A model generated the notes under the pieces. The model was not told the origin of the DNA. It ran no database searches and saw only the letters and a program-made list of their open reading frames with translations. DNA of 64,000 nt from Strongyloides papillosus (lineage: Eukaryota; Nematoda; Chromadorea; Rhabditida; Strongyloididae), in contig SRSI01000020.1 in assembly GCA_005656395.1 (NCBI GenBank), positions 372,001 through 436,000 on the forward strand, written 5' to 3'. Position 1 is the stretch's first letter, and the number at the start of each line of letters is the position of its first letter. The position numbers and the translations under genes were made by a program. This document shows positions 11,321 to 22,992 of the stretch, piece by piece.

Positions 11321-12969
11321 ATGTTTTATTATAAAACATTTATTTTCCCACTTCTTTTTTTATGCTCTGGCGGATATAAAATTTTATTGTTTAATCCCAA
11401 AGTGGGACATTCTCATATTAATTTTATGAGTCAAATAACAAAACTTTTAATAAATGCTGGTCATGAAGTTATTGTACTATCATCAAAAATTGATGACACA
11501 CTGAAAAATCCATATCATGAGCCTGGTAAAATTTACTATACTGAGCCACACCCATATTTTGTTGAACATTTAAAAAGTCCACCAACAGTAAAAGCTATTT
11601 GGAAATCAAAAGAAGATATATCTGGTCAGCAAAAAGTAAGTAAAAATTATTTATAATAAAAATGTTTTTAGATCCTTCAAAAATTGTTGAACTCAATAAG
11701 ATATCAAGGTATTTCTATTTTAAATGATGAAAAATTGAAAAATTTTATAATGGGACAAAAATTTGATGCAGCAATTTCTGAAAACATGTTTTATTTCATG
11801 TTTGGTGTATTTAAATATTGGGGAATAGAAACTACTATTGCAACAACATCTTTGTTTATGTTGGATACATTTTATCCAATTTTCGGTATACCATTTGCAT
11901 CTTCATATATTCCATCATCTGTTACAGGATATTCTGATAAAATGTCATATGGAGAAAGAACAATTAATCTCCTAACTCATTTGTATTTTATGCATTTTTC
12001 GGGAGTACGTTCAAAGTACAATAATTTAGAAGATGTTTTCGATGAAAAATTTGGAGTTGGATTTTATGAAACAAACTCTATAATAACAAATGTTTCTTTT
12101 TTCTTTATAAATACAAATCCATTTCTTGACATTCCAACACCTAAAAGTCCCAAAATGATTGAAGTGGGTGGTATAGGCATACCGAAATCCAAACCTGTTT
12201 CTGAAGAATTTAGTAAATTATTAAATAAAAGAAATAAAACTATTTTAATTTCTTTTGGTACAGTATGTAAAAGTACGTATATGGATCAAGAAATGAAAGA
12301 CGAAATATTAAAAACAGTGGAAAGTTTTCCTGACATCACATTTATCTGGAAATATGAAACACCAGAAGATGGCCTAGGTAAGGGAATTGAAAATTTGGTA
12401 CTAAGAAAATGGGTTCCTCAAAATGATTTGTTAAACGATGAAAGATTGTCACTTTTTATTACACATGGTGGAATGGGAAGTACAACAGAAGTTGCTTTTA
12501 GTTATGTTCCAGCATTAGCTGTTCCAATATTCGGTAAGATGGTTATATCTATTTTTAAATACTTTTCTTAGGAGATCAAATGAGAAATGCTAGACTTCTT
12601 GAGAGACATGAAATAGGATTAGCAGTAGAAAAAGATACTCTTAGAGATTCTAAGAAATTCAGGGAAAAAATTTTAGAAGTTCTAAATAATGATAAATATA
12701 AAATTAATTCAATTAAAACTGCAGAAATGCTACGAAATAGACCTATATCATCTGAAGAATTATTAGTAAAGCATGTTGAATTTGCTTGCAGATTTGGACA
12801 ATTGCCTAGATTAGATTTAGCTTCTAAAGATATGGGTGTAATAGAATACTACAATCTTGATATTATTGTCCCATTTTTAGTTATTTGCTTTATTATTATT
12901 TACGCAATTATCAAAATAGTTTGCACAGTAATCTCAAAATGTTTGCCAAGAAAAATCAAAAAAGATTAA
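11321..12969 (+). CDS. UDP-glycosyltransferase, tandem copy 2
   Basis: Exons 11321-11635, 11672-12533 and 12572-12969 code for 524 residues. Exon lengths (315, 862 and 398 bp) and phases are identical to copies 1 and 3. A signal sequence (FYYKTFIFPLLFLCSG) is followed by GHSH with the catalytic-type His. The acceptor-binding half is divergent from the neighbours (for example YFVEHLKSPPTVKAIW). The donor-binding half, with THGGMGSTTEVAF, is almost unchanged. The transmembrane helix LDIIVPFLVICFIIIYAII precedes a basic tail ending KIKKD (KxKxx-like). Intron 2 is nearly identical to that of copy 3 but 2 bp longer, and reading through it hits a stop. The gene lies directly downstream of the transposon stack. 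Confidence 0.93.
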
Positions 12970-13506
12970 TTATATTTTTTTTACTAATTAATGAATACAA
13001 ATTTTCTAAATATTTTGTAAACTGTAAAACACAAGTGATGGGAGATATAAATTAGTATTAAAAACTTCCTTGAATTATTTTTTATAGAAACGTTTAAGAA
13101 TTTTTATTTTATATTTATAATTTATTAAATCAGTAATTTTACTTAAATGTAGTAATTTTTACACAGGTCATCAATAAAAAAGTCTAAAAAGCTTTAATGA
13201 TTGTAAATTGTTTTAAGTAAAGATTAATATTTAATAAAACTTTTATAGAAAATTGTTATCAGAATCTACTAAAAAATAAGCTTAATTTTTTACAAGCACT
13301 CTTTTTTAAAATGTTAACATTGATAAAAGAATTATATTAAAACTATTTAAAAAACTAAACAAATTTGTGTTCTGTGTATATTATGCGCTATACCATGATA
13401 GAGATGGTACTAAATTAAAACATTAGTAACATTGCTACAATCTTTTTTAATTTCAACAAAATTTTTATCACTGAAACTGATGTTAAATACTATCTATCAA
13501 AGGTAT
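12970..13506. other. Intergenic spacer between UGT genes 2 and 3
   Basis: AT-rich. No open frame, repeat of the A type or transposon end was recognised. It presumably holds the 3' UTR of gene 2 and the promoter of gene 3. Confidence 0.6.
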
Positions 13507-13515
13507 ATTGATAAG
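13507..13515 (+). promoter_or_regulatory. GATA-type site upstream of UGT gene 3
   Basis: ATTGATAAG, 48 bp upstream of the ATG at 13564, in the same context (AAGAATTAATATAAAAA) as the homologous positions of genes 1 and 2. It matches a TGATAAG core; function is inferred. Confidence 0.5.
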
Positions 13516-13563
13516 AATTAATATAAAAAGGAATTATATGGCTTGAATTTATTAAAATCAAAG

Positions 13564-15210
13564 ATGATATTTTTCCAATTGTTTATTTTTTCACTTCTTC
13601 ATTTATTTTCATATGGATATAAAATTTTGTTGTTTAATCCTAAATTTGGACATTCTCATATTAATTTTATGAGTCAAATGACAAAACTTTTATCAGATGC
13701 GGGTCATGAAGTTATTGTACTATCTTCGATAATTGATGATAGATTAAAAGATCCATATTATGAACCTGGAAGAATTTACTATACTAAACCACATCCAGCG
13801 TTTGTTGAGTTTGCAAAAAATCCATCAACGTTGAAAGCTTATTGGAATTCAAAAGAAGGCATCTCTGATCAAACAGAAGTAAGTAATAATTATTTATAGT
13901 AAAAATGTTTCTAGTTATTTCAAAGATTAGTTGATTCAATAAGACAACAAGGTATCTCTATTTTAAATGATGATGAATTGAAAAAATTTATAATGGAACA
14001 AAAATTTGATATTGCTATTTCTGAAACCTTTTATCATTTCATGTTCGGTGTATTTAAGTATTGGGGAATAGAAGCAACTATTGCAACAACATCTATGTTT
14101 ATGATTGATTTTTATTATCCAATGTTTGGTATACCCTTTGCACCTTCCTTCATTCCATCGTTTATTTCAGGATACACCGATAAAATGTCATATAAAGAAA
14201 GAGCCATAAATCTTTTATTTCATGCATATATGTGGCATTATGCAGAAACGCATTCAAAGCACAATAACTTACAAGATGTATTTGATAAAAAATTTGGTGT
14301 TGGATTTTATGACGAATATAAAGTATTAACAAATGTTTCTTTTTTCTTTATAAATACAAATCCATTTCTTGGTATTCCAACACCTATAAGTCCAAAGATG
14401 ATTGAAATAGCTGGTATAGGTGTTCCGAAACCCAAGCCTGTGTCTGAGGAATTTAACGAAATACTGAATATGAGAAATAAAACTATATTAATATCTTTTG
14501 GTTCAGTAGCTAAAAGTACGTATATGGATCAAGAAATGAAAGATGAAATATTAAAAACAGTGCAAAGTTTTCCTGACATCACATTTATCTGGAAATATGA
14601 AACACCAGAAGATGGCCTCGGTAAGGGAATTGAAAATTTGGTACTAAGAAAATGGGTTCCTCAAAATGATTTGTTAAACGATGAAAGATTGTCACTTTTT
14701 ATTACACATGGTGGAATGGGAAGTACAACAGAAGTTGCTTTTAGTTATGTTCCAGCATTAGCTGTTCCAATATTCGGTAAGATGGTTATATCTATTTTTA
14801 AATACTTTTTAGGAGATCAAATGAGAAATGCTAAGCTTCTTGAAAGACTTGAAATAGGATTAGCTGTAGAAAAAGATACTCTTAGAAATTCAAAGAAATT
14901 TAGGGAAAAAATTTTAGAAATTTTAAATAATGATAAATACAAAATTAATTCAATTAAAACTGCAGAAATGCTACGAAATAGACCTATATCATCTGAAGAA
15001 TTGTTGGTAAAGCATGTTGAATTTGCTTGCCGATTTGGACAACTGCCAAGATTAGACTTAGCTTCTAAAGATATGGGTGTAATAGAATACTACAATCTTG
15101 ATATTATTGTCCCATTCTTTATTGTTTGCTTTATTATTATTTATGGAATTATCAAAGTATTTACTAAAATTATTGCTAAGTTGTTTTTAAATAAGATAAA
15201 AAAAGATTAA
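13564..15210 (+). CDS. UDP-glycosyltransferase, tandem copy 3
   Basis: Exons 13564-13878, 13915-14776 and 14813-15210 code for 524 residues. The chosen start is the ATG at 13564, which aligns with the starts of copies 1 and 2; the open frame reaching 13543 has no upstream ATG. The order is signal sequence (FFQLFIFSLLHLFS), GHSH, acceptor half, FITHGGMGSTTEVAF, transmembrane helix (IVPFFIVCFIIIYGIIKVF) and basic tail KIKKD. Intron 2 (14777-14812) is only 36 bp, a multiple of three, and has no stop in frame. Retention would insert 12 residues between PIF and GDQMRNA, next to the donor-sugar site. The splice signals are intact and the paralogues need the intron removed, so splicing is the expected state. 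Confidence 0.93.
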
Positions 15211-16781
15211 GTTATTTTTTAATGTAATTTAAAAATAATATTAAAGCTTTAGTTGAGGTATTTAGAGAAAATAAAATCTTTAAATTTATATAACTTCCTG
15301 AAATTCTAATTTAATTTATTTTATAACTATTTCATTCAGACAAATCAAAGTAATTTAGTTTAATAACAATAATGAATAATTTTTCAACTGTATGAAAATT
15401 ATTGAGTCATTCAAAAATAAAAATTGATTTTCAACACTTAAACTTTGAAATGTCAAAACTCAATCAGAAATTTATATTTTTCATAAAATAGAGGCATTAG
15501 ATTTAACACATTTTTGTCAATATTTAAAAAGCTTATTAATCACATTTGAAAAAAATAACGGTTTTTAGAATACCAAATGTCCAAGACGTTAAATTTTAGG
15601 TATAATATTTAGTTACCTTTTTCTTTCTCAAATGAACACCATATTTATTAATAAATGATAATACGTTGGAAGAAGATTTAATAGGTAAAATATTTGAGAT
15701 TCAGCCTTACTCCTTAATTCGTTTGTGTTCGTATATCTAATAGTTTTTATTTCTTATAATATCACGTACTATTTGTAAAAAACGATGATTATCATATTAT
15801 ATATAAGAGTAGATTTTAACAAATAAATAGTTTTAAGTTCATATCAGTTTGGTTTTTATAACGTCATTTGTAAGAGATATGATCAAGTACTACTAAAAAG
15901 CGGATGTTAGCCAATTCAATTGACAAATATTGAGTTAAAATTCAACAATTTCAACTTATTTTATCTAATTAATAAAAAAATAATTTGAAATTTTTAATTT
16001 TATCTGTATTATGAAGCTTGAGTAAACAATTAAATCTTCATTGTGAAGTACTTTGAAATAACTTTTTAAAGTGCATTTTGTAGCTAATCATTTTTAGAAT
16101 ATAGTTTTTAGTTCTTAAGCCATTTTTATTACTTTTGTCTATCTTTGAGCTTTTAAAAGAAAATGATGCGAAAATCAATTTTGACTTAGTTTATTTGAAA
16201 AATAATAAGAACTTTTTAATGAATTTTAGTAAAAACATATTGTTGGAAATAATAGAGTTCAACTGACCCTACAAAATGGTATATATCTTACTGTTCTAAT
16301 AAGCATATAGAGACATTACAACAGTTTAATGTTGTTTGCGCAAAAGTGACATTTATTGTTGAACAACCTAATAGTATTATTTTTATAATTTTGCAATACA
16401 TATATCTTCAGAATATTGTTTACATGGTGAACATTCTATTATTAAGGAATATTAAAAAAGTATCTAATATTTTATAATCTATCATGAATTACTGGATAAA
16501 CATAATAACTGTAGTAAACCTTAATTAAATTGATAATAGTAAAGTTGATGCTTCCATATTCATGATGTAAAAATAAACTTTGATCATCAACAATTTATTT
16601 AAGGTATAAAAATAATAAAATTTGCACAAAAATATTATTGTATTCAGCAAAAAATTTATTATTGTAGTCGTTAAAAAAAAGATAAAATTAAATTTGAAAA
16701 TAAATAAATAAATTATTACTAAGCATATTTTTTTGTCATTTAAAAAACTTTTTGTTTCTGTCTTGAATCGCATTTTAAAAA
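15211..16781. other. Spacer between the UGT block and the P450 block
   Basis: About 1.6 kb of AT-rich DNA. The only sizeable open frame (16525-16773, minus) is a low-complexity Phe/Ile/Leu/Asn translation and not a credible gene. No transposon ends were recognised. Confidence 0.6.
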
Positions 16782-18470
16782 ATGATAGGTATAGGTGAAT
16801 ATATTATTTTTTCATCTGTTCTCTTTTTAATAATATCAATTCTTTTTTCAAAATATGTTGCTATAGGCTTAATTGTTATTTTAACATCATTTATATTTTG
16901 GTAAGTAGAATAAAAAAATAAAATCAGTAATTATAATATGACATTTTCCTTTGTTAGGAAAATAAATACATGGAAAAATTATTGGAAGAAACGTAATATA
17001 CCTGGACCTAAAGGAAAATTTGGTGTTGGAAATATATTGGAAATTATGAATGATTTCAAGGATTGTGATTTAAAATGGAAAAAAGAATTTGGGGAAACTT
17101 ATGGAGTGATGATGGGTTTAAGACCAGACTTAACTACAACAAATTTAGATATCATTAAAGAGGTTTATGTCAAACAATTTGATAAATTTATTGACAGAGA
17201 GGGATTTATGCCAAGTAGTTCAAAAAAAGATAAAAGTTTGCTTGCAAATGGCATGTTTATAAAACGTGGAGAAGACTGGAGAAGAATAAGAAATTTGTGT
17301 TCACCAGCTTTTACAACAGGGAAAATGAAAATGTTTGTAAAATTTTTCAATGAGACTGTTGATAAAACTATAGAAATATTAAAAAGATATGAAATAGGAG
17401 ATAAAGCAATTGATATGAAAGAATTATGTGATGGAATGACTATAGACTCAATTTTCAAAAGTACTTTTGGTTATAAAACTGATTTACAAGAAAATCCTGA
17501 CAATATAGTTCGTGAATATGCTAAAAATCTTTTTGATTCAAGTATATATGACCCAAAATTTTTGTTTCTTCTATTATTTCCTGAAGTTACAAATATTATA
17601 AGAGTATATTTTGGGTATCATGTTAAAAATAATACAGAACATAACTATTTCAGAGATCTCCTTTCTGAATGTTATGAAAGAAGAAAAAAAGAATTAGAAA
17701 AATCTGAGAATAATGAAGCACCAGATTTTTTTAAAGTTCTTCTTCAATCTGTTAATGATGACGATGATATTAAAGATAAAGATGAAGAAATTGTATTTGA
17801 AGAGGCAACACAAAATCAAAAAAAGAAAGGAATGTCAAAAATCGAAGTTCTTTCTCAAGGATTCCTGTTTCTTCTTGCTGGGTATGAGACAACAGCAAAT
17901 TCTATTCATTTCTTATTATTTATGCTAGCACACCATCAAGAATATCAAGATAGATGTAGAGAAGAAATCTTAGAAGTATTAGGAGAAAAGAGTATTGATT
18001 ACATAGATTATGATACAGAAATTAAACTTACCTACCTTGATCAATGTGTTAAAGAGTGTTTAAGAATGTATCCACCGGCAGGAAGAATAAATAGAATATG
18101 CGTTCAAAAAACAACTATTAATGGTATAGACTTTGAACCGGGTGTTTCAATATCAGTACCCATTTTTAATTTACATTATGATGAAAACATTTATCTAGAA
18201 CCAAATATTTTTGATCCAGAGAGATTTTCACCTGAGCAAAAGGCAGCAAGAGATCCATTATATTATATGCCTTTTGGATATGGACCAAGAAACTGCATTG
18301 GAATGAGGTACGCTTATCTTAGTATGAAAGTTTACCTTGCTCGACTATTATTAAAATACAAATTTAAAACTTGTCCTGAAAGTCTCCCAATGCCTGTAGA
18401 AATAAGTGCAAGAGGAATGACAAAACCTATCAAAAAATTATACTTAAAAGTTGAAACAATATCTTACTGA
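16782..18470 (+). CDS. Cytochrome P450 (CYP3-clan-like), tandem copy 1
   Basis: Two exons: 16782-16900 (119 bp, membrane anchor MIGIGEYIIFSS...) and 16958-18470, joined through a split Trp codon; 543 residues. It is predicted to be an ER-bound haem monooxygenase. Visible P450 features, in order: N-terminal hydrophobic helix (~5-40), the proline-rich hinge NIPGPKGKFGVGN, helix C GEDWRRIR, helix I LLAGYETTA, the ExxR of helix K (KECLRMYPP), the PERF motif FDPERFSP, and the haem-binding loop PFGYGPRNCIG (Cys ~486). The nearest well-known nematode families appear to be CYP13/CYP25, from remembered motifs. It is followed by three close paralogues in the same orientation. No acceptor-like sequence precedes the ATG closely. 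Confidence 0.93.
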
Positions 18471-19686
18471 AAATTTCATCATTTATTCCTTCCTTGTAAT
18501 AAACATTTACTACAATTTTACATACATTGAAGATTCTAATAAAAATATTGTTATAACTATGTAAACAGTATGTTATATAAAAATTTTTAATTCTTAAATT
18601 TTTTTAATCATCAAAGATTTTTGAAATTATTGCCTATTGTTTTCAATTAAATGTTTAGTTATTTATAATTGTGAATGAAGTGTTAAAGAAAAGTCTTAAG
18701 ATCGAACTAAAAAATTTGTAATAAACATCGCATGAAATTAGAATTATTACTTAATATGTAATATATTTAAAAAATGTTATGTAATCTCATTATTTTCATC
18801 AAATTTTTTAACACAATATGACTTGAGTTAAAAATATAGATTTACTTGTAATATTTTGATGATTAATAGTACTGGTTCATTATTAATATTTATTATCATA
18901 CATTAGATAAAAATAAAACAAATATCCAAATTATTTTAGACACTAATAATAAATTATTATCCACTTTTAATATCATTTTAGAAAGAGGTAACAAATGTTT
19001 ATTAAACATGAAATGAGCTGTAAATGGACAAAAACGTAGATACAAGAATAAAAACAGATTGAAATAAAGAGAAAGAAGATTGTAAGGAGGAAGTTAAAGA
19101 AGATGCTGAAAATGTGGTAGAGAGAACAGTTTGAAAATGAGATTGAAGAAATATTTTGAGTTTAGATACTTGAATAAAAATAGAATTATTTTTTTCATAT
19201 AATTTTATCTTGTAACATACAAAGTTTTTTTTTATCACATTAAATAAATACTTTTTATCATTAATTGTATTTGTAAAATTCGGATTCATAAATAAATAAA
19301 AATATATTTCCTTATAAACTAACATAAAAAAATTTTTATAAAAACAACATCGGTATTTTTATATAAAACTAAACATATAAATTTTGTACAAAACAAATAT
19401 TTCTAAAAAAACTGAATATATCATTTTATACTAAAATCCTTATGTTATTTTAATGTATAATACAAAAAATTTTTATATCAAACCGCTTATGTATTTTTAC
19501 TAATTTTTGAAAGGCGGTCGTTTTTAATATACGCGCATTATATTTGTTTTGTATAGCAGTAAAATAAAAACGAAATGATTTATTTTTGCGTATTTGTAAA
19601 CAAGTAAAATGTCAAAGGGATTTCATTGAGTTTTTGAAGAGTATTGATTTTTGTTTCATTTTAAATTTTTAGACACAATTTAACAT
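18471..19686. other. Spacer between P450 copies 1 and 2; first 400 bp duplicated after copy 3
   Basis: 18480-18870 aligns with 24680-25060 downstream of P450 copy 3 (shared TAATCATCAAAGATTT, AACACAATATGA, TGTAATATTTT). 19560-19686 aligns with 25340-25459 upstream of copy 4 (GTAAACAAGT, GAGTATTGATT, CAATTTAACATATGCTTGG). There is no gene; the minus-strand open frame at 19002-19325 is low-complexity and not supported. Confidence 0.7.
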
Positions 19687-21377
19687 ATGCTTGGTATAGG
19701 TGACTATATTCTTTTTTTATCAATTCTTTATTTAATAATATCAACACTATTTTCAAAATATGTTGCTATAAGTTTTATTGTCATTTTAACATCATTAACA
19801 TTTTGGTAAGTAGAATAAAAAATAGGACTACTAATTATATTTTAATATTCTCACTTGTTAGGAAAATAAAAAGTTGGGAAAATTATTGGAAAAAACGTAA
19901 TATACTTGGACCAGAAGGAAAATTTGGTGTTGGAAATCTTTTAGAAATTATAAATGATTTCAAACATGCTGATTTTCAATGGAGAAAAAAGTTTGGAGAA
20001 ACATATGGATTGATTATGGTTTTTAGACCAGATTTAACCACAACAAATTTAGATATCATTAAAGAAGTTTATGTGAAACAATTCGATAAATTTATTGACA
20101 GGCAAGGATTTATCCCAAGTAGTTCAAAAAGAGATAAAAGTTTGCTTGCAAATGGCATGTTTATAAAACGTGGAGAAGATTGGAGAAGAATAAGAAATTT
20201 GTGTTCACCAGCTTTTACAACGGGAAAAATGAAAATGTTTGTAAAATTTTTCAATGAGACTGTTGATAAAACTATAGAAATATTAAAAAAACATGAAACA
20301 GAGGACAAAGCAGTTGATTTGAAAGAATTATGTGATGGAATGACTATAGATTCCATTTTTAAAAGTACTTTTGGTTATAAAGCTGATTTACAAGAAGATC
20401 CTAACAGTACAATTCGTGAATATGCTAGAAATCTTTTTGATGTAAATATATATGACCCAAAATTTATGTTACTTATCTTATTTCCCGAAATCACAAATTT
20501 TATAAGAGTTTATTTTGGGTATCATTTTAAAAATAATACAGAACATAATTATTTCAGAGATCTCCTTTCTGAATGTTATGAAAGAAGAAAAAAAGAATTA
20601 GAAAAAGGTGAGAATAATGAAGCACCTGATTTTTTTAAAGTTCTCCTGCAATCCGTTAATGATGACGATGATATTAAAGATAAAGATGAAGAAATTGTAT
20701 TTGAAGAGGCAACACAAAATCAAAAAAAGAAAGGAATGTCAAAAATCGAAGTTCTTTCTCAAGGATTCTTGTTTCTTCTTGCTGGGTATGAGACGACAGC
20801 AAATTCTATTCATTTCCTATTATTTATGCTAGCACACCATCAAGAATATCAAGATAGATGTAGAGAAGAAATTTTAGAAGTATTAGGAGAGAAGAGTATT
20901 GATTACATAGATTATGATACAGTTAATAAACTAACTTACCTTGATCAATGTATTAAAGAGTGTTTAAGAATGTATCCACCAGCAGGGAGAATAAATAGAA
21001 TATGCGTTCAAAAAACAACTATTAATGGTATAGACTTTGAACCGGGTGTTTCAGTATCAATACCAATTTTTAATTTACATTATGATGAAGATATCTATCC
21101 AGAACCAAATATTTTTGATCCAGAGAGATTTTCATCTGAACAAAAAGCACAAAGAGATCCACTATACTATATGCCTTTTGGATATGGACCTAGAAATTGT
21201 ATTGGAATGAGATTTGCTTATCTTAGTATGAAAGTTTACCTTGCCCGACTATTATTGAAATACAAATTTAAAACTTGTCCTGAAAGTCTCCCAATACCTT
21301 TAGAAATAATTGCACAGGCGATGACAAAGCCTATCGAAAAGTTGTACTTAAAAGTTGAAACGATATCTTATCCATAA
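19687..21377 (+). CDS. Cytochrome P450 (CYP3-clan-like), tandem copy 2
   Basis: Exons 19687-19805 (119 bp, MLGIGDYILFLSILYLI...) and 19862-21377 code for 544 residues. All P450 landmarks are intact: WRRIR, LLAGYETTA, KECLRMYPP, FDPERFSS and FGYGPRNCIGMRFA. The stretch from the acidic linker (DDDDIKDKDEE) through helix I to the J helix is almost identical to copy 1. Differences concentrate in the hinge (ILGPEGK) and in the putative substrate-recognition segments before helix I. An acceptor-like TTTTTAG lies 15 bp upstream of the ATG and may be a spliced-leader site. The open frame beginning at 19803 runs through intron 1 and gives a false N-terminus. Confidence 0.93.
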
Positions 21378-22454
21378 TTAACTTTAAATTTCTCTTTCAC
21401 GTTAGCACTTTCAACAATTTGATTCTCATTAATGATTACAATAAAGCATTATTTAGTATTTTGTTATAAAAATAGTTGAGGGAAAGGAAATTTTTTAAGA
21501 ATACTTTTACATCGAAAATCACGTGAAATAAAGTAAATAATATGTAATACATTTGAAAAAATATACTATACTTTCTTTGTTATAATAATAATACCTTTTT
21601 AATATATCGCACATCTTGAATATGATTAAGGTTTATTTGTGTTATTCCAATAACTATGTAAATAATAATATCTATTTTTCAAAAATTACAATAAACTTTA
21701 TCTGAAAATAATATAACAAAGAAGATGGATTAACAAAACTTTCATATTTATTCCATACAAAATCAGTTATACACAAGAAGTTATTGGAAATAATTATAAT
21801 TTTAGTTGTACAAAAATATCAATGTATTAAAATAATCGTAGTATGCATCGTAAATTCTACCACATTAGAACAATGATTATCTAAAGTCTTCAGAACCAAA
21901 AGTGTTTTAAAATAACTAAAATATCAGATAAAGGACTATAAAGAAGAAAATATAAGTCTTAATGCTATTAGTATAAATTTTGTCATTTTTATTTATTTTT
22001 TTATGCTAAAAAATGTTTTTTTAAATTTAAATTATCAATGTAAAATTTCAACATGTAGTTAAAATTAATGATTGCATTGGACTGATATAATCTTGTGTTT
22101 TGAATAATGAAATGTATATTAAATCAATCTTGTTGATAATGTTTATGTGTATTTAAATTACTATATTATTTTTTATCGATGAAAGTAAAGTTATTTTAAT
22201 TTAGAAAAATTCATCAACCTTTTTAAACAAATTCTATTAACTTTTTCTTTCTGCCATTTTTCAAATTCTTAAATTTTTATCTATTACATTACACTTTCAT
22301 CAATTATTTAATTTCTTCAAATAATCTGTATATATAAAATTTCTAATTCGGTTAGTATGGATTTAAGGTAATCGAAAATTTAATGTTCTTTAGTTTTTTA
22401 ATTTTAATAATTTCTAAAGATAAATATATATTTTTATAGATGTTGATACCTAGG
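21378..22454. other. Spacer downstream of P450 copy 2
   Basis: AT-rich, with no recognisable gene or transposon end. The short minus-strand open frame at 22352-22591 overlaps the dispersed repeat and is not supported. Confidence 0.5.
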
Positions 22455-22715
22455 TGTAATAAAATAAGGCAGATTGTTAAATCAAAATAAAAAAAGCTAA
22501 AGGTTGTATTTAATATAATATCAATTAATTTGTTTATAATTCCTTTTACGATTGATGAGCTTATAAATGTTTCACCAGGGTCAAAGAGCATACATTTACT
22601 CTTTTATACACAAGGAAGTTTTTGTCAACAATAAATGAAATTTCAATTTGTTACTAATGCGTTTGATAAATTAATTCTTTATAGTGTAAAAAAAATTGCT
22701 ATATATCACAAGGTT
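22455..22715. repeat. Dispersed repeat copy 2 (matches 1838-2106)
   Basis: Same-orientation match to the block upstream of the SEC14-like gene, 20 kb away, inserted between P450 copies 2 and 3. Clear anchors are ATGAGCTTA, the TTTATACACAA block, TTTTTGTCAACAA and TATATCACAAGGTTA. It is noncoding. Its boundaries are approximate. Confidence 0.55.
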
Positions 22716-22893
22716 ACCATTGTAAAGTGTAAAATTTAAATGTTACTACAGATAACTTTACTTATATAGATATTATTGAATTTGGAGTTTTTGTATTTGT
22801 AAAATAAAAGTTAATTTTTGGTGATATGAAATTTATTAAAACTGCTTAACTAATATTCTTTGTGAATCAATATTTTATAATAAACAAAAGAAA

Positions 22894-22958
22894 CTTATCA
22901 TTTTTACACATTAAAGAAAGATAAAAGAAAATTTATAGAGTATTTAAATAAGTTATCA
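22894..22958 (-). promoter_or_regulatory. Two GATA-type sites upstream of P450 copy 3
   Basis: CTTATCA at 22894-22900 and GTTATCA at 22952-22958 are reverse-strand TGATAAG and TGATAAC, within 100 bp of the ATG at 22993. An equivalent pair is not seen close to copy 1. Role inferred by analogy with nematode intestinal promoters. Confidence 0.3.
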
Positions 22959-22992
22959 TTAGAAATTATACTTGTAATTATAATTATAGAAT

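Noticed and set aside
19002..19325. Minus-strand Ser/Phe-rich open frame between P450 copies 1 and 2
   Set aside because: Low-complexity reading of an AT-rich spacer; the matching spacer after copy 3 does not keep it.
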